A stretch of 15,553 bases of DNA. It comes from Deltaproteobacteria bacterium (GTDB lineage: Bacteria; Desulfobacterota; DSM-4660; Desulfatiglandales; B25-G16). The notes under the pieces were generated by a model. The model was not told where the DNA came from, did not search any database, and worked only from the letters and a program-made list of their open reading frames with translations. Made by a program: the position numbers and the translations under genes. Positions 6,998-13,846 of the stretch are shown here, in pieces. The stretch covers positions 1 through 15,553 of the forward strand of contig JAGYMO010000343.1 of assembly GCA_018400255.1 (NCBI GenBank). Direction: 5' to 3'. The first letter of the stretch is position 1, and the number at the start of each line of letters is the position of its first letter.

Positions 6998-8134
6998 TTA
7001 CTTTTGTGGTTTTGGTATTACTTCCTCGAAGAAGGAATCGTCAAAGGTCCTTACATCAGCCAGTCCTCTACGATAGGCAAGGTAGTCCATCTCCCTCTTA
7101 CCGGTGATCTTCTGGGCATTAAAGGTGTTGAAACCAATGTAGGCTTCAACATTCATATTAGCTCCTAACCAGTAAATCTGGCCACCCTTAAGCATATCCC
7201 AGTAATGCTTCTTTTTAACCCTGACACTTTCGATTGTATTCATCAGGCAAAGGAAGGTAGTATTTGTAAAGGTCCATGCCATGTTATTTACAAACTCATC
7301 AAGTTTAGACCAATCTGTCTCAAGTCCCTTTAGCGTGTTATTGGCTTCTTTGTATTCACTTCCTTTTTTGAACTCTCCGTAAATGATGTCGCCATTATCC
7401 ACATATCTATCTGTAATGACTCTCGGGTCTCTAACCCATTGCCCAGTGCTATCCTTCTTTATTGGAACAGCCTTGGTAATCAAGCCTAACCTTTCCATCT
7501 TTGCTGCACTCCACATCTCGTTTGCTGTGGCCTGCCACATTGCCTGCTCCATACTAAGATTCCAGGGTAGAAAATCTGTTGAGCCACCTGTTGGCGTAGA
7601 GCCATGACGAGTCCCTGCCTGGCCAAAAGCAGCTGTATCTGCAGCAACGGTAAAATCACATGCCTGCCCAATTTCCTGGCCGCCGGCAATCCGCATCCCA
7701 TTACATCGGCAAATAACCGGCTTGCGAGCCTTCAGGATAGCATCCACCATACCGGAAAACAAATCCATATACTGTACGTACTCAAGCGGTCTCTTGGAGT
7801 AATATTCCGCATATTCCTTGGTGTTCCCACCCGTGCAGAACGCCTTATCACCAACGCCTGTAAAAATGATGGCCTGAACATCTCTATCCATAGAGCCTTT
7901 GTGCATACCAGCAATAACACCCTTCACCATCTGGGTGGTATATGAACCATACTGCGCAGGGTTGTTCAATGTTACCCATGCAACTGATAATCCTTCTACA
8001 GGCTCACCTGTATTGGGATTGATGAGAGGTTTTTTCTCATAGGTGGTACACGGTGCTTCCGTTCCTAAGAATTCATCTCCAAAAAGGTTGTGGTCTTTGA
8101 CTTCGTTGTCTCTAACTAACCAATCTAATGACAT
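6998..8134 (-). CDS. oah: 6-oxocyclohex-1-ene-1-carbonyl-CoA hydrolase (ring-cleaving hydratase)
   Basis: The 378-aa product matches the length and character of Oah/BamA, the crotonase-family enzyme that adds water to 6-oxocyclohex-1-ene-1-carbonyl-CoA and hydrolytically opens the ring to 3-hydroxypimeloyl-CoA. BamA is a widely used marker for anaerobic aromatic degradation. Visible features are the long N-terminal extension before the crotonase core (about 1-50), the oxyanion-hole region FCTGG (99-103), CNGMRIAGGQEIGQACD (144-160), and the conserved stretch GTRHGSTPTGGSTDFLP (174-190). The extended C-terminal half, beyond ordinary 260-aa crotonases, is also typical. The ATG at 8134 has AAAGGAGGG 5 nt upstream. 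It follows had by 44 bp and is followed by an intrinsic terminator before dch. I know of no better alternative assignment. Confidence 0.93.
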   Translation of the reverse strand: MSLDWLVRDNEVKDHNLFGDEFLGTEAPCTTYEKKPLINPNTGEPVEGLSVAWVTLNNPAQYGSYTTQMVKGVIAGMHKGSMDRDVQAIIFTGVGDKAFCTGGNTKEYAEYYSKRPLEYVQYMDLFSGMVDAILKARKPVICRCNGMRIAGGQEIGQACDFTVAADTAAFGQAGTRHGSTPTGGSTDFLPWNLSMEQAMWQATANEMWSAAKMERLGLITKAVPIKKDSTGQWVRDPRVITDRYVDNGDIIYGEFKKGSEYKEANNTLKGLETDWSKLDEFVNNMAWTFTNTTFLCLMNTIESVRVKKKHYWDMLKGGQIYWLGANMNVEAYIGFNTFNAQKITGKREMDYLAYRRGLADVRTFDDSFFEEVIPKPQK

Positions 8135-8178
8135 AATGTCCCTCCTTTATTAAAATTATTATAATTTAATTTCACTAC

Positions 8179-9285
8179 TTAAAAATCAGGTTCCAATACT
8201 ATTCTCTTCATAGGCGGCACCTTATGAGCCTCTTCGAAGGTCTCCGCAATAGTGCTCATTGGACGAGTCTGCACAAACTCTTCAATATTAATCTTATTGT
8301 TCAAGACCATATCCAATACTGCCGGGTAATACTCGGGGAGGCAGCCCCACGTACCTATAATCTCCGCGTCAAATGCCATAAGTCTTCCTATTGCATACTC
8401 CGTCTTGGCAAGGCCAAAACCTACCACTATTAGCTTTCCGGTAAATCCAAGAAGACTGAGAGCTATATTCTGACCCGGCTTTGTGCCTGTCACCTCAAAA
8501 ATTTTCCAACCAAAATTTGGTAACGCTTGCTCTTTACATATATTCCTGAATTCTTTTGATATGTCTTTTTCGTTTTTGTCTGTTGAATTTATAACAAGAT
8601 CAGCACCAAATTTTAGAGCCCTGTCTAATTTTTCCTGGCTTCGCGCTATACCAATAACTGTTTTGGCGCCTAATGCCTTGGCTAATTGCCCTTGGTATTG
8701 ACCAACACCTCCTGTAATTCCTATAACAACGACATTATCGCCCGGTTGGATATCAGCCCTCTTTGCGGCCTGGTAAGGGGTAGTCGCTGCATCCGCTATT
8801 ACGGCAAAGTGAGATAGCGGGATACCTTGCCTATCTTTAATCTCGCAAAGATCCAAGCTCGGAACAGGTATGTGGCTTGAAAAGCCACCATAAATCCCAA
8901 GGCTATTGCCAGGCATTTTTTGATTCAGGCATCTGTTCCCCCTTCCTGTCTTGCATAGATAACACTTTCGACACGGCATTACTGCGGGAATAATAACCTC
9001 TTTCCCAATCCAGCTTTCATCACCTGCTACCACCGTTCCAGAAATCTCATGCCCTAAGGTAAGCGGCGGTTTATTAACATTTGGCACCCCATCATAAAAA
9101 AATCCTAAATCTGTATGGCATACACCGCATCCCGCTATTTCTACAAGTACATCTTCAGGGGCTAATTCAGGAACCGGTATTTCTTTCTTCTCAAGTTTCC
9201 CTGGTGTTACCTCTCCGGTTTCCCTATCTCTTGTGGTAGGTTGAACCATTTGCCATGTTTGAATCATATCTGGTACTTTTGCCAT
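8179..9285 (-). CDS. had: 6-hydroxycyclohex-1-ene-1-carbonyl-CoA dehydrogenase
   Basis: The 368-aa product is a zinc-type medium-chain alcohol dehydrogenase, the expected length for Had/BamQ, which oxidises 6-hydroxycyclohex-1-ene-1-carbonyl-CoA with NAD+ to the 6-oxo compound used by Oah. Catalytic-zinc elements are GCGVCHTD (Cys56, His57) and LGHE (78-80). The structural-zinc cysteines are Cys105, Cys108, Cys111 and Cys119. The nucleotide-binding fold shows GITGGVGQ at 189-196, a variant of GxGxxG. The conserved N-terminal MIQTWQMVQPTTRDRETGE region is characteristic of this subgroup rather than generic alcohol dehydrogenases. The ATG at 9285 is preceded by AAGGAGG 6 nt upstream. Placement just before oah supports the substrate assignment. 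Confidence 0.9.
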   Translation of the reverse strand: MAKVPDMIQTWQMVQPTTRDRETGEVTPGKLEKKEIPVPELAPEDVLVEIAGCGVCHTDLGFFYDGVPNVNKPPLTLGHEISGTVVAGDESWIGKEVIIPAVMPCRKCYLCKTGRGNRCLNQKMPGNSLGIYGGFSSHIPVPSLDLCEIKDRQGIPLSHFAVIADAATTPYQAAKRADIQPGDNVVVIGITGGVGQYQGQLAKALGAKTVIGIARSQEKLDRALKFGADLVINSTDKNEKDISKEFRNICKEQALPNFGWKIFEVTGTKPGQNIALSLLGFTGKLIVVGFGLAKTEYAIGRLMAFDAEIIGTWGCLPEYYPAVLDMVLNNKINIEEFVQTRPMSTIAETFEEAHKVPPMKRIVLEPDF

Positions 9286-9389
9286 TGTAATCCTCCTTTC
9301 TTGTTTGGCTTCTAGTGCCTGTTGGGTCTTTTGAATCTACTGAGTTTAAACCCTATGAACTCAAAAAACTCAATATACACGGTAAACAA

Positions 9390-10142
9390 TCATATCATTC
9401 CGTAACCGCCATCAACACAAAGAAGTTGGCCGGTTATATAACTACTTTCATCTGACCCTAAAAAAATAAACGCCGGTGATATATCATCCGGTTCAGCAAA
9501 ACGTTTAAGCAGTATCCTGTTCATGTATACCTCTTTTAGCTTTTCGTCTGTTCTGATCTTTTCTGTCATATCAGTGGCAACTATACCAAGAGATATGACA
9601 TTAACGCATATATTGTACCTCGCCAGTTCCCTTGCAGCAGATTTAGTAAAACTCAGAAGCCCTCCCTTTGCGGCACTATAATTTATCTGCCCTACAGTCC
9701 CTACAATACCTGCCACAGACGTCACATTTATAATCTTACCGCTGCTCTGCTCCTTCATTTGTCTCGCAGCAAATTGAGTGCAAAGGAATGCGCCTTTAAG
9801 ATGGATGTCAACTACCTCATCCCACTGTTCTTCACTCATTTTGAGTAACATTGCCGGCCTGCTGAATCCCGCATTATTTACCAATATATCCAGGCTGCCA
9901 AATTCTTTAATGGTATCAGCAACCAATGCCTCCGCATCATCTGGCCTTGCAACATCTGCTTTAAAAGGCATGGCATTTCTTCCCATTTCCTTTATTTCCG
10001 AGACAACCTGATCTGCCGCATCCTTGTTGGAGGTATAATTAACAGTAACATTTGCCCCTTCCCTGGCATAAGCTAGCGCTATAGCTCTGCCAACACCCCT
10101 GCTGCTTCCAGTTACCAATGCTGTTTTTCCTTCTAACCTCAC
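9390..10142 (-). CDS. Short-chain dehydrogenase/reductase (FabG-like), candidate 3-hydroxyacyl-CoA dehydrogenase
   Basis: The 250-aa classical SDR has the cofactor loop TGSSRGVG (11-18), NNAG (89-92), and a catalytic Ser142, Tyr155 and Lys159 (YSAAK), ending VDGGYGMI. The FabG-like family reduces or oxidises 3-oxo/3-hydroxyacyl thioesters. The position usually held by the tetrad Asn is His114 (DIHLKGAF), a substitution I recall in hydroxyacyl-CoA dehydrogenases of the MFE-2 type. As first gene of a had-oah-dch operon it could oxidise 3-hydroxypimeloyl-CoA made by Oah; that is inference. The start is GTG at 10142 with AGGAGG 6 nt upstream. Regulation appears to be through the palindrome-covered promoter directly upstream. 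A role in fatty-acid synthesis remains possible. Confidence 0.82.
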   Translation of the reverse strand: MRLEGKTALVTGSSRGVGRAIALAYAREGANVTVNYTSNKDAADQVVSEIKEMGRNAMPFKADVARPDDAEALVADTIKEFGSLDILVNNAGFSRPAMLLKMSEEQWDEVVDIHLKGAFLCTQFAARQMKEQSSGKIINVTSVAGIVGTVGQINYSAAKGGLLSFTKSAARELARYNICVNVISLGIVATDMTEKIRTDEKLKEVYMNRILLKRFAEPDDISPAFIFLGSDESSYITGQLLCVDGGYGMI

Positions 10143-10170
10143 AATTACCTCCTTAGAATTATTTTATGAA

Positions 10171-10202
10171 TGTAGCTATAATGTAACTACATCATAGTCA
10201 CA
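10171..10202. promoter_or_regulatory. Two overlapping 21-bp palindromes, probable operator
   Basis: Site 1 (10171-10191) is TGTAGCTA-N5-TAACTACA and site 2 (10182-10202) is TGTAACTA-N5-TAGTCACA. Each has 8-bp arms matching at 7 of 8 positions around a 5-bp centre. The sites are offset by 11 bp, about one helical turn, and share the central half-site. Together they cover the spacer, -10 box and predicted start of the SDR operon promoter, as expected for a repressor of TetR, GntR or MarR type. No regulator gene is in the window. Confidence 0.6.
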
Positions 10203-10214
10203 TTAACTTGTCAA
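10186..10214 (-). promoter_or_regulatory. Promoter of the SDR-had-oah(-dch) operon
   Basis: On the minus strand a consensus -35 TTGACA (10214-10209) is followed after 17 bp by TGTAGT (10191-10186), preceded by the TGn motif of an extended -10. The start point would fall near 10179, about 37 nt before the GTG start codon. Confidence 0.6.
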
Positions 10215-10260
10215 TAATTTTATCACTATTTATACATAAATTTAATGAGGTATTTTACTC

Positions 10261-10298
10261 AAAAACAAAAAAACCACACCCATTTTAATGGACGTGGT
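10261..10298 (-). terminator. Intrinsic terminator of the mutase/acyl-CoA dehydrogenase operon
   Basis: On the minus strand an uninterrupted 11-bp stem (two G-U pairs) forms between ACCACGTCCAT (10298-10288) and ATGGGTGTGGT (10283-10273), with a 4-nt loop (10287-10284). It is followed by a T-rich tract (10272-10261). It separates the upstream transcript from the SDR-had-oah-dch promoter. Confidence 0.88.
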
Positions 10299-10311
10299 AC
10301 TAAATGTAACG

Positions 10312-10413
10312 AGCCCTTATTATGTTATAGGCATAATGCGGGACTTATAGTTATGAAAATCAATAAGGGCTTCAATATTAAGCTTGATTCTAAAGAATAA
10401 ATCTTTTTATTCT
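10312..10413 (-). other. Structured 3' untranslated region after the acyl-CoA dehydrogenase gene
   Basis: Between the stop at 10435 and the terminator the minus strand has two further foldbacks. An AT-rich hairpin has perfect 8-bp arms AGAATAAA/TTTATTCT (10413-10406 and 10401-10394) and a 4-nt loop. A larger inverted repeat has arms AGCCCTTATT (10371-10362) and AATAAGGGCT (10321-10312) with 40 nt between them. A small ATTATG/CATAAT hairpin (10337-10319) lies against its inner end, sharing the last 3 nt of the arm. No convincing coding sequence lies here. Confidence 0.45.
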
Positions 10414-10434
10414 CTAATCCATTTCGATGAATAT

Positions 10435-11568
10435 TTATCTTTTCTCCTTTAACATTTCGCGGGCTATAACCATTCTCTGTATCTGATTTGTCCCCTCAAA
10501 TATCTGAGTTAGCTTTGCATCCCTAAACAGCCTTTCAACAGGGTAATCTTTTGTATACCCATAGCCTCCAAAAATCTGAATAGCGTCTGTTGTAATCTTC
10601 ATAGCACTATCGCTGCAAAAACACTTAGACATAGATGCTAACTTTGAATTTGGCTCGCCTCTATCGTTCATTTTGGCTGCGTCTAACATAAGGCCTCTGC
10701 CTGCCTCTATCTGAATGGCTGCATCAGCCAGCATAAAACTTATCGATTGCCTTGAAATAAGGGGTTTGCCAAAGGTCTCTCTTTTATCCGCGTAATCCAA
10801 GGCTAACCCTAATGCAGTTTCTGCTATTCCCAAGGCAAGTGCGGCAATGCCCGGTCTGGACATATCAAAGTCCTTCATGGCTATAAAAAACCCCTGTCCA
10901 TCCTGTCCAAGCCTGTTCTTTTCTAAAACCTTTACATCCTCTAAAATTACCTCTGTAGTGTTACTGCCTCTAAACCCAAGCTTATTCTCTTCCTTACCTA
11001 TAGATACGCCTTGCTGGTCCCTCTCCACCACAAAAAAGGTAAACTCTTTTGTGCCTGTCTTAGCCAGAACGCTGTAAAGAGATGCGACGCCACCATTTGT
11101 GGAAAAACATTTATGTCCATTCAAAATATATATGTTTCCGTTTTTCTGTGCCGATGCCCTGATACCAGATACATCAGAGCCAGCATAAGGTTCTGTCACC
11201 AGATAGGCAATGAGCTCTTCGCCTTTTGCGAGACGAGGGAAAAAACGATTTTTTTGGTCTTCATTTGCGGCAGATATAATTGGGAAGCTACCAACGGCCT
11301 GAATAATGAGCATCAAAGCGGAAGAAGAACAGGCCTTTGCTATCTCTTCTACACATAAACAGAACATGAGTGTCTTATCTTCTTCAAGCCCTCCATAGGA
11401 TGGCGGAAGAAATATCTGCAGCAAACCCATTTCCGCAAGAAGACGTGCTATATCCCACCGAAAAACACCCTCACTGTCAATCTGCGCCGCTATAGGTGCT
11501 ATGCGATTTTTAGCCACCCTCTTTACATTGTCTAGAATAATCCTTTGTTCCTCGTTAAGCTCAATCAT
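10435..11568 (-). CDS. Acyl-CoA dehydrogenase (short/branched-chain type)
   Basis: The 377-aa FAD flavoprotein would dehydrogenate an acyl-CoA at C2-C3, passing electrons to ETF. The family motifs are in order: YLVTEPYAGSDVSG (122-135), GHKCFSTNGG (151-160), the FAD-contacting ADKRETFGKP (260-269), QIFGGYGYTKDYPVERLFRDAK (331-352) and IFEGTNQIQR (356-365), with catalytic base Glu358 in the position used by short-chain and isovaleryl-type enzymes. The residue before it is Phe357 where Tyr is usual. The region aligned by eye with the carboxylate-binding Arg of glutaryl-CoA dehydrogenase reads ACSSS (79-83), arguing against glutaryl-CoA as substrate. It follows the mutase small subunit by 34 bp. 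Its position suggests oxidation of a product of the mutase/decarboxylase branch, but the substrate cannot be fixed. The start has no clear ribosome binding site. Confidence 0.88.
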   Translation of the reverse strand: MIELNEEQRIILDNVKRVAKNRIAPIAAQIDSEGVFRWDIARLLAEMGLLQIFLPPSYGGLEEDKTLMFCLCVEEIAKACSSSALMLIIQAVGSFPIISAANEDQKNRFFPRLAKGEELIAYLVTEPYAGSDVSGIRASAQKNGNIYILNGHKCFSTNGGVASLYSVLAKTGTKEFTFFVVERDQQGVSIGKEENKLGFRGSNTTEVILEDVKVLEKNRLGQDGQGFFIAMKDFDMSRPGIAALALGIAETALGLALDYADKRETFGKPLISRQSISFMLADAAIQIEAGRGLMLDAAKMNDRGEPNSKLASMSKCFCSDSAMKITTDAIQIFGGYGYTKDYPVERLFRDAKLTQIFEGTNQIQRMVIAREMLKEKR

Positions 11569-11602
11569 GGCAAAGTTTAATTAGTTAAAGAGTTATTGCT
11601 TG

Positions 11603-12004
11603 TTAACGTTTCAGATTATTTTCAATATAACGGACAATATCAGCCGTATATGTCCCAGGGCCAAAAATCTGTGCTATGCCTATCTCTTTTAGCGAGGGTA
11701 TATCCTCCTCGGGTATTATACCTCCGCCGATGACTAAGATGTCATCAACATTCTTTTCTTTTAATAGCTCCATTATTCTGGGGAACAAGAAATCATGAGC
11801 TCCAGAAAGGATACTCAAGGCGATGACGTCTGCATCCTCCTGTATGGCCGTTTCCACAATTTGCTCCGGGCTCTGCCTCAGCCCTGTATAAACCACTTCC
11901 ATTCCCGCATCCATTAAGGCATTGGCAATAACCTTTATCCCTCTATCATGCCCATCAAGTCCAGGTTTAGCAGCTAAGACCCTAATTTTTCTTTTACTCT
12001 CCAT
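11603..12004 (-). CDS. mcmA2: Methylmalonyl-CoA mutase, B12-binding small subunit
   Basis: The 133-aa protein is a stand-alone cobalamin-binding domain that supplies coenzyme B12 to the large mutase subunit encoded just upstream. Diagnostic motifs are DGHDRG (17-22), whose His19 is the lower axial cobalt ligand, SILSGAH (64-70) and GGGIIP (93-98). The length matches the small subunits of split mutases in archaea and many anaerobes. The symbol follows the split-subunit naming used in archaea. The ATG at 12004 is preceded by a GGGGG stretch about 10 nt upstream. It is separated from the large subunit by 144 bp, a wide gap for paired subunits, in which I see no terminator. Confidence 0.92.
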   Translation of the reverse strand: MESKRKIRVLAAKPGLDGHDRGIKVIANALMDAGMEVVYTGLRQSPEQIVETAIQEDADVIALSILSGAHDFLFPRIMELLKEKNVDDILVIGGGIIPEEDIPSLKEIGIAQIFGPGTYTADIVRYIENNLKR

Positions 12005-12148
12005 CGATTATACCCCCAAGATTGAACATAGTGTCTAATCCTTTATCTATAAACAGTCGTTTGTAATCCATATATTGGCAATGTTCACTTTAAGGTTAGA
12101 AACTCTTGATGTTAAACATTAGACAGCTATTCATCACACGCGATAGTA

Positions 12149-13828
12149 TCATCCAATAGTGCCCACTGGCTGATACTCTCCAAATACCTCTCTCAGTGTA
12201 TCACATATTTCCCCTAGTGTTGCATAGGCCTTTACTGCATCTACGATCAGAGGCATAAGGTTATCATCTCCCTCAGCCCCTTGCTTCAATTTAGCAAGGC
12301 TACCTTTAACCTTTTCATTATCACGTTCTTCCTTTAGTCTTTTTAATTTCTCAATTTGAGAAACCCGTACAGCCGGGTCTACCTTTAACAGCCCCTTCGG
12401 CGGCTTTTCTTCTATTTGAAATCTGTTTACACCTACTACAATCCTCTCGTCCTTCTCAATCTCTCTCTGGTAACGATAGGCACTATCTTGAATCTCTTTT
12501 TGTATATAGCCCTTTTCAATAGCAGAAGGCGCTCCTCCAAGCTCATCAATCTTAGCAATATATTCTTGAGATCTTTCAACAATCTCTCTCGTTAACTCTT
12601 CGATATAATATGAACCCCCCAATGGATCAACCGTATCAACTACCCCTGATTCATGGGCTATTAACTGCTGTGTTCTTAAGGCTACTTGAACGGCCTCTTC
12701 GCTTGGCAGGGCAAATGCCTCATCCATTGAATTCGTATGCAGCGACTGGGTTCCTCCTAAAACTGCGGAAAGCGCCTGAAAGGCAACTCTTACTATGTTG
12801 TTCTTTGGCTGCTTTGCAGTTAGTGTGCATCCTGCCGTTTGAGTATGAAATCTCATCATCAATGAACGCGGATCCTTTGCATTAAATCGTTCCTTCATAA
12901 TATTCGCCCAAAGTTTTCTAGCCGCCCTAAACTTAGCAACCTCCTCCAAGAAATCCAGGTGCGCATTGAAAAAGAAGGACAAACGAGGGCCAAATTCATC
13001 TATATTAAGCCCGGCGTCAAGGGCCGCCTCAACATAAGAAATGCCATCTGCCAGAGTAAAGGCAACCTCTTGAACCGCAGTTGAGCCTGCCTCCCTAATA
13101 TGATAACCGCTGATGCTAATCGTGTTCCACTGAGGCACTTCTTTATAGCAAAATGAAAAAATATCTGTGATAATTCTCATAGATGGCTTAGGGGGAAAGA
13201 TATACGTGCCCCTTGCTGAATATTCTTTTAAGATATCATTCTGAATGGTTCCCCTAAGATCTTTGGAGGAGATGCCCTGCCCTTCGGCTACTGCTAAATA
13301 CATCGCTAATAGTACAGCAGCGGGAGCATTTATTGTCATGGATGTGCTTACCTTACCCAAGGGAATCTGATCAAACAGTGTTTCCATATCCTTTACTGAA
13401 TCGATAGCAACTCCTACCTTTCCTACCTCCCCCTGCGCCAATGGATGGTCCGAATCATAGCCTATCTGCGTTGGGAGATCAAAAGCAACTGAAAGTCCCG
13501 TCTGCCCTTGCTCCAGGAGAAACCTGTATCTCTTGTTTGTATCCTCGGCAGAGGCAAAGCCTGCATATTGCCTCATAGTCCAAAATCTTCCCCTGTACAT
13601 AGTAGGCTGAACCCCTCTCGTAAAAGGATACTCCCCGGGAAAACCTAATTCCCTGAGATAATCAAAGTTAGCCATCTCGACAGGAGTATATACCCTCTTT
13701 AGAGGTATTTCGGAGGTATTATGAAAGGCGTCCTTCCTTTCCGGCCTTTTGTTCAATTGAGATTCTACCTTGTTTGACCACCTTTTATGTGCCTCTGTAA
13801 CTTCCTCTAAACTATTATCATCAACCAT
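12149..13828 (-). CDS. mcmA1: Methylmalonyl-CoA mutase, large catalytic subunit
   Basis: The 559-aa protein is the TIM-barrel catalytic subunit of a split B12-dependent acyl-CoA mutase, interconverting succinyl-CoA and (R)-methylmalonyl-CoA. It lacks the B12 domain, which is a separate gene 144 bp downstream. Two residues discriminate among mutase types. Tyr88 in RQYAGF and Arg206 in SARGTY occupy the positions of Tyr89 and Arg207 of the Propionibacterium methylmalonyl-CoA mutase, where isobutyryl-CoA mutase has Phe and Gln. The 118-residue spacing is preserved. SISGYHIREAG carries the conserved active-site His, and GGTQSLHTNSMDEA is also typical. The ATG at 13828 has AAAGGAGG 8 nt upstream. 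It lies 18 bp after the decarboxylase beta-subunit gene, tying the two functions into one transcript. Confidence 0.93.
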   Translation of the reverse strand: MVDDNSLEEVTEAHKRWSNKVESQLNKRPERKDAFHNTSEIPLKRVYTPVEMANFDYLRELGFPGEYPFTRGVQPTMYRGRFWTMRQYAGFASAEDTNKRYRFLLEQGQTGLSVAFDLPTQIGYDSDHPLAQGEVGKVGVAIDSVKDMETLFDQIPLGKVSTSMTINAPAAVLLAMYLAVAEGQGISSKDLRGTIQNDILKEYSARGTYIFPPKPSMRIITDIFSFCYKEVPQWNTISISGYHIREAGSTAVQEVAFTLADGISYVEAALDAGLNIDEFGPRLSFFFNAHLDFLEEVAKFRAARKLWANIMKERFNAKDPRSLMMRFHTQTAGCTLTAKQPKNNIVRVAFQALSAVLGGTQSLHTNSMDEAFALPSEEAVQVALRTQQLIAHESGVVDTVDPLGGSYYIEELTREIVERSQEYIAKIDELGGAPSAIEKGYIQKEIQDSAYRYQREIEKDERIVVGVNRFQIEEKPPKGLLKVDPAVRVSQIEKLKRLKEERDNEKVKGSLAKLKQGAEGDDNLMPLIVDAVKAYATLGEICDTLREVFGEYQPVGTIG

Positions 13829-13846
13829 ATCTTTTACCTCCTTTCA

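Noticed and set aside
11994..12071. 25-codon minus-strand frame overlapping the start of the mutase small subunit
   Set aside because: Its stop overlaps the start region of the small-subunit gene, which looked like a leader peptide, but it has no ribosome binding site and no recognisable sequence; chance is likely.
12005..12148. GTCTAAT/ATTAGAC inverted repeat in the gap between mutase subunits
   Set aside because: The 7-bp arms are about 80 nt apart with no supporting inner helix or T-tract, so it is not convincing as a terminator or riboswitch.
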